Notes under the pieces: generated by a model
Databases searched by the model: none
What the model saw: only the letters and a program-made list of their open reading frames with translations
What the model was told of the DNA's origin: nothing
Shown here: positions 1 to 5,400 of the stretch, one piece after another
How positions within the stretch are numbered: position 1 is the first letter of the stretch
Layout of the letters: each line of letters starts with the position of its first letter
Program-made: the position numbers and the translations under genes
Origin: Draconibacterium sp.
Lineage (GTDB): Bacteria; Bacteroidota; Bacteroidia; Bacteroidales; Prolixibacteraceae
NCBI GenBank assembly: GCA_030595485.1
Contig: JAUVDE010000211.1
Location: forward strand, 1 to 6,184
Direction: 5' to 3'
Length of the DNA stretch: 6,184 nt

Positions 1-1
1 T

Positions 2-139
2 AAAAAGTTAGACGAAGAAGTGGCTCGTTTACACCTTGAGCAAATTGGTGTAAAACTAACCGTGTTAAGCGACGAGCAAGCTGCTTATTTGGGTGTTTCA
101 AAAGAAGGGCCATTTAAGCCAGAACATTATAGATATTAA
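2..139 (+). CDS. ahcY: S-adenosylhomocysteine hydrolase, C-terminal 45 codons (5' end outside window)
   Basis: Cytosolic NAD-dependent enzyme that splits S-adenosylhomocysteine into adenosine and homocysteine, removing the product inhibitor of methyltransferases. Only the C-terminal tail is present, in frame from base 2 to a TAA at 137-139. It contains the family's characteristic helix (DEEVARLHLEQIGVKL) and ends in GPFKPEHYRY. That ending is almost the same as the known C-terminus of the family, where the Lys and the first Tyr reach into the NAD site of the neighbouring subunit; both are kept here. The reading frame is intact. A hairpin terminator follows 22 bases after the stop, so this is the last gene of its transcript. 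Identification is firm because this tail is highly conserved; nothing can be said about the rest of the enzyme. Confidence 0.93.
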   Translation, partial: KKLDEEVARLHLEQIGVKLTVLSDEQAAYLGVSKEGPFKPEHYRY

Positions 140-161
140 GAATAATACAATATATTATAAG

Positions 162-190
162 AATGGGTTTCAGTTTTGGAACCCATTTTT
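162..190 (+). terminator. Rho-independent terminator of ahcY
   Basis: Bases 162-171 (AATGGGTTTC) pair with 178-187 (GGAACCCATT) as a 10-bp stem with one T-G wobble, closing a 6-base loop (AGTTTT). A short T run (186-190) follows. It lies between the convergent ends of ahcY and the minus-strand lipoprotein gene, whose TAA stop (189-191) overlaps the T run. It should mainly stop + strand transcription. On the minus strand the downstream bases are A/T-rich but lack a clean T run, so bidirectional use is possible but weaker. Confidence 0.75.
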
Positions 191-668
191 AGTCATTATA
201 TACTCTTAAAATATTCCCAAAAAAAGTTGTTTTATATGGTCTTAATGGAAGTGTTGCCGGTCCATCGATGGGGTGTCCAGATCCATCTCCAAGATTGAAT
301 TTTGAATCACAGCATTCACAGGTCACAATAAAGCTGCTCAGGTTGCAAGGGCATAGTTTGTTGTCAATTTTTTCGTCTTTTAAAGTGAGACAGGTTCTAT
401 TGACTTCATGGGTGCAAGTTGCATCAAATGCATAAAATTCATATCGGTCGCCAATTTGTCCAGCGCAATAAATAATAACACCACCATAACCTAGCCCAGG
501 CAAATAGTATGTTCCTTGCAAATCCATGCCAACCTGATTAATGTTTGCTTCCCAATATACTGGGACATCTGGAATATTGTATTCTATTTCATCGCAAGAT
601 GAGTTTATTAGTAGAATCAGTATGAAAAAAAATAAATACTTCCCGCTTTTTAAAACCAACTGCCTCAT
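189..668 (-). CDS. Cys-rich lipoprotein with a Rieske-like domain, variant metal-ligand motif
   Basis: A 159-residue protein with a lipoprotein signal peptide: basic start (MRQLVLKSGK), hydrophobic core at about 11-21 and a putative lipidated Cys25 (NSSC; Asn at -3 makes the lipobox imperfect). Acidic residues directly after Cys25 (DEIE) may act as a surface-export signal in this phylum. The remainder resembles the cluster-binding part of Rieske [2Fe-2S] proteins: CTH at 85-87, CECCDSKFNLGDG at 117-129, then GPATLPLRPY at 136-145, matching the usual CPCHGSxF...GPAxxPLxxY. The second motif ends in Cys120 where His is normal. Besides Cys25 there are eight cysteines (68, 85, 93, 106, 108, 117, 119, 120), so disulfides or another metal site are possible. 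Role unknown; an electron-transfer or redox-sensing function at the outer membrane is only an inference. It is monocistronic, with a -7-like box about 27 bases upstream. Confidence 0.75.
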   Translation of the reverse strand: MRQLVLKSGKYLFFFILILLINSSCDEIEYNIPDVPVYWEANINQVGMDLQGTYYLPGLGYGGVIIYCAGQIGDRYEFYAFDATCTHEVNRTCLTLKDEKIDNKLCPCNLSSFIVTCECCDSKFNLGDGSGHPIDGPATLPLRPYKTTFFGNILRVYND

Positions 669-694
669 TTTTACTATTTTTATAAACTGAACAG

Positions 695-702
695 CAAAAA
701 TA
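695..702 (-). promoter_or_regulatory. Putative -7 box for the Rieske-like lipoprotein gene
   Basis: On the minus strand this reads TATTTTTG, an exact match to the Bacteroidota primary-sigma -7 consensus TAnnTTTG. It lies 26 bases before the ATG (668), implying a leader of about 20 bases. No convincing TTG-type -33 element is seen at the right distance, and such a short motif arises easily in A/T-rich DNA. Confidence 0.45.
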
Positions 703-726
703 CACTTTTATTGTATACTGAATTAT

Positions 727-1122
727 ATGGAAGACTATTTTGTAATTATATTGACTTTGATTATTGCAGTGGTGGGCATACTAAATCGTAAAAAGAAAAA
801 AAATGCACCTAAGCTTCCTGTTGTCGAGGGGGCTGAGCAGTCGTCTGATTTTTGGGATGTAATAATGAATCAACAAGAAGAAGAGTTTGTCGAAGAGCCT
901 GTTGATGAATATATTGAACCAGAGCCCGTGGTCGAAAGATATAAGCAGGCAGTGGAAAAACCAAAGTATTTTTTTACAGCAGCAAACGAAGGGAAGTCTA
1001 ATATTCCTGACGCGACAAAAGCTAAACCGATCAGAAAGAGGAAAGTGATGATTGAGGGTGAAGAATTTTCGTTAAAGAAAGCTGTGATTTACAGTGAGAT
1101 TATGAAACGAAAATATTCCTAA
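727..1122 (+). CDS. Single-pass membrane protein of unknown function with basic C-terminal motif
   Basis: A 131-residue protein I cannot assign to a named family. Residues about 4-20 form one hydrophobic N-terminal segment, followed by a basic stop-transfer patch (RKKKK, 21-25), which predicts an N-out, C-in inner-membrane anchor. Residues 49-70 are strongly acidic and Pro-containing, probably disordered. The C-terminus is basic and ends in a compact motif, EFSLKKAVIYSEIMKRKY (113-130), that looks like a short amphipathic helix. I have an unverified impression that similar endings (F-[DS]-L-[RK]-[KQ]-A-V-I-Y-S-E-I) recur in small anchored proteins of Bacteroidota, which would suggest that the tail contacts a conserved partner. 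No enzyme motif is visible. No Shine-Dalgarno sequence precedes the ATG; a near-consensus -7 box (TATTTTTA, 675-682) could drive it. It is divergent from the lipoprotein gene and lies 151 bases before greA. Confidence 0.8.
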   Translation: MEDYFVIILTLIIAVVGILNRKKKKNAPKLPVVEGAEQSSDFWDVIMNQQEEEFVEEPVDEYIEPEPVVERYKQAVEKPKYFFTAANEGKSNIPDATKAKPIRKRKVMIEGEEFSLKKAVIYSEIMKRKYS

Positions 1123-1163
1123 AAGGGTGTAAATCACCTGATTCATTTATTTTTTCTGTCATA

Positions 1164-1196
1164 TTGTTTTAATTTAAAAGAAATTATATAATTTTG
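1164..1196 (+). promoter_or_regulatory. Putative greA promoter (TTG / TAnnTTTG)
   Basis: TAATTTTG at 1189-1196 matches the Bacteroidota -7 consensus TAnnTTTG, and TTGTTTT at 1164-1170 can serve as the -33 element, 22 bases upstream of the -7 box measured from the G at 1166. This spacing is at the long end of what the phylum uses. Transcription would start at about 1201-1206, giving a leader of roughly 70 bases that begins with the hairpin at 1201-1233. Confidence 0.55.
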
Positions 1197-1200
1197 CATT

Positions 1201-1241
1201 AGGAAGAGTTCTGGGTGATCTGGGATTCTTTCTATTTTTTT
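1201..1241 (+). terminator. Hairpin plus T-tract in the greA leader (possible attenuator)
   Basis: Bases 1201-1214 (AGGAAGAGTTCTGG) pair without interruption with 1220-1233 (CTGGGATTCTTTCT): 14 pairs, nine Watson-Crick and five G-T, closing a 5-base loop (GTGAT). A run of seven T (1235-1241) follows one base later, the layout of an intrinsic terminator. It lies after the putative greA promoter and 33 bases before the greA start, so it would stop transcripts from that promoter after about 40 bases unless read through. It could instead be the terminator of the 727-1122 gene, whose stop is about 80 bases upstream, or do both. All five wobbles are G-T on this strand with no A-C mismatch, which supports an RNA structure on the + strand. 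Confidence 0.65.
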
Positions 1242-1260
1242 GTAGATAATTAAGATAAAG

Positions 1261-1266
1261 AGGAGG
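1261..1266 (+). promoter_or_regulatory. Strong Shine-Dalgarno sequence of greA
   Basis: AGGAGG lies 7 bases before the ATG at 1274, a full match to the anti-Shine-Dalgarno core. It fixes the greA start. None of the other complete genes in this window has such a site, in keeping with the known rarity of Shine-Dalgarno use in Bacteroidota. Confidence 0.8.
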
Positions 1267-1273
1267 ATTAAAA

Positions 1274-1747
1274 ATGTCCGATGTAACATATTTAACACAA
1301 GAAGGATTAAACAAGCTCAAACAGGAACTGGATCAGTTGAAGAACGTTGAGCGTCCTGCTATTTCGAAGCAAATTGGTGAAGCAATTGAGAAAGGCGATA
1401 TTTCAGAAAACGCTGAGTACGATGCCGCCAAAGATGCGCAAGGTATGCTTGAAGCAAAAATTGCAGTAATGCAAGGAAAAGTAGCAAATGCACGAATTAT
1501 AGATGAATCAAAAATTGATACTTCTAAAGTGCAGATTCTTAACAAAGTAACTGTCAAGAATAAAAAAAATAATGCAATAGTGTCGTATACTTTAGTTCCT
1601 GAAAGCGAGGCAGATATAAAGGCAGGAAGAATTTCGATTCAGACACCAATTGCCAAAGGTTTGATAGGGAAGAAAGTTGGCGATGAAGTTGAGATTAAAG
1701 TGCCTTCAGGTATAATTCCTTTTGAAATTGTAGAGATTTCAATATAG
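1274..1747 (+). CDS. greA: Transcription elongation factor GreA
   Basis: Binds the secondary channel of RNA polymerase and stimulates cleavage of the 3' end of backtracked transcripts, restarting stalled elongation complexes. The 157-residue length is normal for GreA. The N-terminal coiled-coil finger covers about residues 8-75. Its tip has GDISENAEYDAAKD (41-54), containing the acidic pair Asp42 and Glu45 that corresponds to the catalytic-tip D41/E44 of E. coli GreA. The C-terminal FKBP-like domain (about 80-157) has the family signatures TPIAKGLIGK (124-133) and VGDEVEIKVPSGIIPFEIVEI (135-155). The start is set by an AGGAGG site. The HIT gene begins 4 bases after the TAG stop, so the two are almost certainly co-transcribed; I recall the greA-HIT pair as common in Bacteroidota. 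The leader contains a promoter and a terminator-like hairpin, so expression may be controlled by attenuation. Confidence 0.97.
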   Translation: MSDVTYLTQEGLNKLKQELDQLKNVERPAISKQIGEAIEKGDISENAEYDAAKDAQGMLEAKIAVMQGKVANARIIDESKIDTSKVQILNKVTVKNKKNNAIVSYTLVPESEADIKAGRISIQTPIAKGLIGKKVGDEVEIKVPSGIIPFEIVEISI

Positions 1748-1751
1748 ATAA

Positions 1752-2144
1752 ATGGCAAGCATTTTTACCAAAATAGTAAATGGTGAAATTCCCGCTTATA
1801 AAGTGGCCGAGGATGAAAATTACTTTGCCTTTCTGGATATTTTTCCGGTGGCAAAGGGGCATACTTTGGTAATTCCTAAAAAAGAAGTTGATTATCTTTT
1901 TGACCTAGATGATGAGACTTATGCCGGTTTGCAAATATTTGCAAAAAAAGTTGCCAAGGGATTGAAAAAGGCAATTCCTTGCAAAAAGGTTGGCACTTTG
2001 GTCTTGGGGTTGGAGGTGCCGCATGCACACATTCATTTAGTGCCCATGCAAAACGAAGGTGACCTTCTTAATTTTTCAGAGAAAAAGAAATTTACGACTG
2101 AAGAATTTCAGGAAATAACAAAATTGATTTCAGAAAATATTTAA
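1752..2144 (+). CDS. HIT-family (histidine triad) nucleotide-binding hydrolase
   Basis: A 130-residue cytosolic HIT protein of the HINT-like branch, which typically hydrolyses nucleoside phosphoramidates or related AMP conjugates; the physiological substrate is uncertain. The N-terminal signature SIFTKIVNGEIPAYKVAED (3-21) and the FLDIFPVAKGHTLVIPK block (27-43) are typical. The triad is HAHIHLVP (91-98): His91, His93 and His95, with the middle His93 the expected nucleophile. The segment before it reads KVGTLVLGLEVP (79-90), whereas classical HINT proteins have an Asn and a Gly-Gln in this loop; I believe the variant is usual in Bacteroidota. There is no long C-terminal extension. The ATG lies 4 bases after the greA stop with no Shine-Dalgarno site, so translation probably depends on coupling. 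The stop codon (2142-2144) lies inside the first pairs of the large hairpin that follows. Confidence 0.93.
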   Translation: MASIFTKIVNGEIPAYKVAEDENYFAFLDIFPVAKGHTLVIPKKEVDYLFDLDDETYAGLQIFAKKVAKGLKKAIPCKKVGTLVLGLEVPHAHIHLVPMQNEGDLLNFSEKKKFTTEEFQEITKLISENI

Positions 2145-2307
2145 TATCGGTTGGAGCGCCAAATGAGGCTTAAATAATTTTAGAGGTTTTTAATTTAGAC
2201 AAGGCAGGAAATTGAGGCATAGCAATGTTCTGTTGAGATTTTCTAACGAAGTATAAATTCAAAAGAATAGAGTTAAAAGGTTTATTTGGCGTTGCTATTG
2301 ATATCAA
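2141..2307 (+). ncRNA. Probable structured RNA: 167-base rod-like hairpin downstream of the HIT gene
   Basis: Read by hand, this interval folds into one long rod. The outer arm pairs 2141-2171 with 2277-2307 without bulges (4 mismatches in 31), including a perfect CGCCAAAT/ATTTGGCG block (2157-2164 with 2284-2291). After a small internal loop, 2176-2182 pairs with 2268-2274. Then 2187-2200 pairs with 2251-2264 (12 of 14). An internal loop AAGGC (2201-2205) faces AACGAA (2245-2250). The apical stem 2206-2223 with 2227-2244 has a tandem G-A/A-G mismatch and an AAT triloop. I count about 49 Watson-Crick and 12 G-T pairs, and only one A-C mismatch. That bias points to RNA on the + strand. A terminator begins 5 bases later, giving a natural 3' end. 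It could be a stable sRNA processed from the greA-HIT mRNA, a 6S-like RNA, or a transcribed palindromic repeat. No family is recognised with certainty and no separate promoter is clear. Confidence 0.6.
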
Positions 2308-2311
2308 TAAG

Positions 2312-2337
2312 AGCTCGGTACAAACCGGGCTTTTTTT
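2312..2337 (+). terminator. Strong Rho-independent terminator after the HIT gene and structured RNA
   Basis: AGCTCGGT (2312-2319) pairs with ACCGGGCT (2324-2331), eight pairs with one T-G wobble, around the tetraloop ACAA. A run of seven T (2331-2337) follows. A-T pairs can extend the stem below. It ends the greA-HIT-hairpin transcript and isolates dnaE, which starts 89 bases later and must therefore have its own promoter. Confidence 0.88.
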
Positions 2338-2393
2338 ACTCTCAAATTCAATCAGAATTTATTAACAACGCTCTTTTCTGTAGCCATTTTAAG

Positions 2394-2401
2394 TAACTTT
2401 A
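2394..2401 (+). promoter_or_regulatory. Weak -7-like box for dnaE
   Basis: TAACTTTA matches TAnnTTTG at every fixed position except the last. It lies 25 bases before the dnaE ATG. No TTG-type -33 element is evident upstream. A dnaE promoter is expected somewhere in 2338-2426 because a strong terminator precedes this interval, and this is the best candidate seen there. Confidence 0.35.
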
Positions 2402-2426
2402 AAAATCTTTTTTTAGCACGATTTTT

Positions 2427-5400
2427 ATGGTTCCTTTTACACATTTACACGTACATTCTCAATATTCAATTCTCGATGGTGCAGCCAGTATTAATGCGCT
2501 AGTCGGTAAGGCTAAGTCGGATAGAATGAATGCTTTGGCATTAACCGACCATGGTGGTATGTTTGGTATTAAAGAGTTTCATGCAGTTTGTACGAAAAAC
2601 GATATTAAACCTATTTTAGGTTGCGAAACCTATGTTGCTGCCCGTACTATTAAAGATAAAAAAGATAAAATTGATCGCTCGGGTCATCACCTAATTTTAC
2701 TGGCTAAAAATAAGGTTGGGTACGTAAATCTTATAAAACTTATTTCGACAGCTACCACTGAAGGTTTTTATTACAAACCACGAATTGATAAAGAACTACT
2801 TGAAAAACACCATGAAGGATTGGTCGCTTCATCGGCATGTTTAGGGGGCGAAATTGCCCAGCATCTGATGAATAACAACATGAAAGCTGCCGAAGAAGCA
2901 GTTTTGTGGTATAAGAATTTATTTGGCGACGACTATTATTTGGAACTGATGCGTCACCCCGCTGAGGCTGCCCAAGAGCGTGAGAAAGTATATGATTGGC
3001 AAGTAAAAGTAAATAAACTGCTAGTTCCTTTGGCAAAAAGGACAGGCGTAAAGTTGATTGCCACCAACGATTCGCACTTTACAAATGCCGAAGATGCCGA
3101 AGCACATGATTTGTTGATTTGCTTAAATACAGGGAAAGATTTCGACGATCCGAATCGAATGCGCTATACCAAACAAGAGTGGTTTAAAACGCAATCGGAA
3201 ATGAATCAGCTTTTTGGTGATTTGCCCGAAGCTTTGCAAAACACCATGGAGATTGCGGATAAAGTTGAAACTTTTCAGCTGGACGCGGCGCCAATTATGC
3301 CTGTATTTCCAATTCCTGAGAACATTGGAACAGAGGAAGGGTTTCGTGAAAAATATCCTGATGCAAAGTTGCGTAAAGAATTCGGCGATGAAGTATTCGA
3401 CCGATTAGGTGGTTACGACAAAGTACTTCGTGTAAAGTTAGAGTCGGCCTTTTTAGAGCATTTAACTTTTGAAGGTGCAAAAGAAAGATATGGCGATCCG
3501 CTTGAAAAGCATGTAACCGACCGTCTTGATTTTGAGCTGAATACCATTAAGATAATGGGTTATCCGGGCTACTTCCTTATTACTCAGGACTTTATTAACT
3601 GGGCAAAAGAGAATGGTGTATTGGTTGGTCCGGGACGTGGTTCGGCAGCTGGTGCTGCAGTTGCGTATTGCACCGGAATTACGGGAATCGACCCCATTAA
3701 ATATGATTTGCTGTTTGAGCGTTTTTTAAACCCCGATCGTGTATCACTTCCCGATGTTGATATTGATTTTGATGATGATGGTCGTCAGGCAGTATTAGAT
3801 TATGTGACCGATAAATATGGACAAGACAAGGTGGCGCACATTTGTACTTTTGGTACCATGGCCACTAAGTCGTCGATTCGTGATGTGGCACGTGTACTAA
3901 AATTGCCATTGCCCGAAGCCGACCGCTTGGCAAAACTAGTTCCCGAGGCTCCGAAAATGACTTTCGCCAAAGCTTATAAAGAAAGCCCGGAGTTGAAACA
4001 AGAAAAAAATTCGCCGATTGAATTGGTTAAACAAACCATGAAATTCGCCGAAGAGCTGGAAGGTTCGGTGCGACAAACAGGTGTACATGCTTGTGGAGTT
4101 ATAATTAGTCGCGATCCTTTATCGGACCATATTCCTTTAATGCCCACAAAAGAGGAAAACCTGCTCACTACGCAGTATGACGGGCGGTTTGTGGAAGATA
4201 TCGGTTTGTTAAAAATGGACTTTCTGGGCTTAAAAACCCTTTCAATTATAAAAGAGTGTCTCGAAAATATACGTATTTCAAAAGGAATTGAAGTTGATAT
4301 TAACAACGTTTCGTTGGAAGATGAAAAAACTTTTGAGCTTTTTAGCCACGGTGAAACAACCGCCATTTTCCAGTTTGAATCAGATGGAATGAAAAAGCAC
4401 CTTCGCGATTTGAAACCCAACCGATTTGAAGATTTGGTGGCGATGAATGCTTTGTATCGTCCGGGACCAATGGAGTATATTCCCGATTATATTGCTCGAA
4501 AACATGGCCGTCAAAAGGTAGATTACGATGTTCCGATGATGGAGAAATATCTGAATGATACTTATGGTATTACGGTGTTTCAGGAGCAAGTGATGTTACT
4601 TTCGCGTTTGTTGGCAGGATTTACCCGAGGCGATTCTGATACCTTGCGTAAAGCAATGGGTAAGAAAATTATGGCCGTAATGAATAAACTAAAAGTGAAG
4701 TTTGTTGACGGTTGTAAAGCTAATTTTCAATTTGTTGATGAGTGTAAAAATAAAGGGAAAACGCCCGAAGAGGTTATCGAAAAGATTTGGAAAGACTGGG
4801 AGGCTTTTGCTTCGTATGCATTTAACAAATCGCACTCGGTTTGTTACGCCTACATTGCCTATCAAACAGGTTATTTAAAGGCACACTTTCCGGCAGAGTT
4901 TATGGCTGCCAACCTCAGTCGAAACCTTAGTAATATTGTAGATATTACTAAACTGATGACGGAGTGTAAACGCATGAAAATGAATGTGAAAGGACCCGAT
5001 ATTAACGAAAGTTTCATCAAGTTTACAGCCAATAAAAACGGCGATATTCGTTTTGGAATGGGAGCTATAAAAGGTGTTGGTTCGGGTGCTGTTCAGAATA
5101 TTATTGATGTTAGAGAGGAGCATGGTGAGTTTAAAACTGTTTACGATGTTGTTGAAAATGTAAGTTTGCATACGGTTAACAAGAAAAATCTTGAGGCGCT
5201 TGCTATGGCTGGTGCTTTAGATGATTTGGAAGATGTAAAACGCAGCCGCTTTTTTTCAGGTGATGATGAGAATGATAATACTTCTTTTATCGAGAAATTA
5301 ATCCGCTACGGAAACCGTCTACAACTGGAAGCGCAAAGTGCCCAGCAAAGTTTGTTTGGTGGTATTGGAAGTTCCCAGGATATTCAAAAACCACAAATTC

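Noticed and set aside
140..161. SAM- or SAH-type riboswitch near ahcY
   Set aside because: The only sequence visible here is downstream of ahcY and is A/T-rich without structure apart from the terminator. Any leader riboswitch would lie outside the window.
798..804. Slippery-looking heptamer A AAA AAT in the 131-residue protein gene (possible -1 frameshift)
   Set aside because: A -1 shift reaches a TAA at 810-812 after two codons and no stimulatory structure is evident. The A run encodes the basic patch after the membrane segment.
1126..1156. Small hairpin GGGTG/CACCT followed by T-rich sequence after the 131-residue protein gene
   Set aside because: The stem is only five pairs with one wobble, and the T run is about 12 bases away. 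The hairpin at 1201-1241 is a far better terminator candidate.
1333..1557. Minus-strand open frame of 74 codons inside greA
   Set aside because: It lies entirely within a well-conserved gene, has no recognisable domain or start signal, and is explained by greA codon usage.
2387..2404. Near-palindrome TTTTAAGT/ACTTTAAAA upstream of dnaE as an operator
   Set aside because: The arms match only with a bulge and are almost pure A/T, so chance is a sufficient explanation.
2752..5171. Several open frames of 61-148 codons on the minus strand and one on the + strand inside dnaE
   Set aside because: All are contained in the dnaE coding sequence, show no familiar motifs, and dnaE itself is continuous and conserved across the region.
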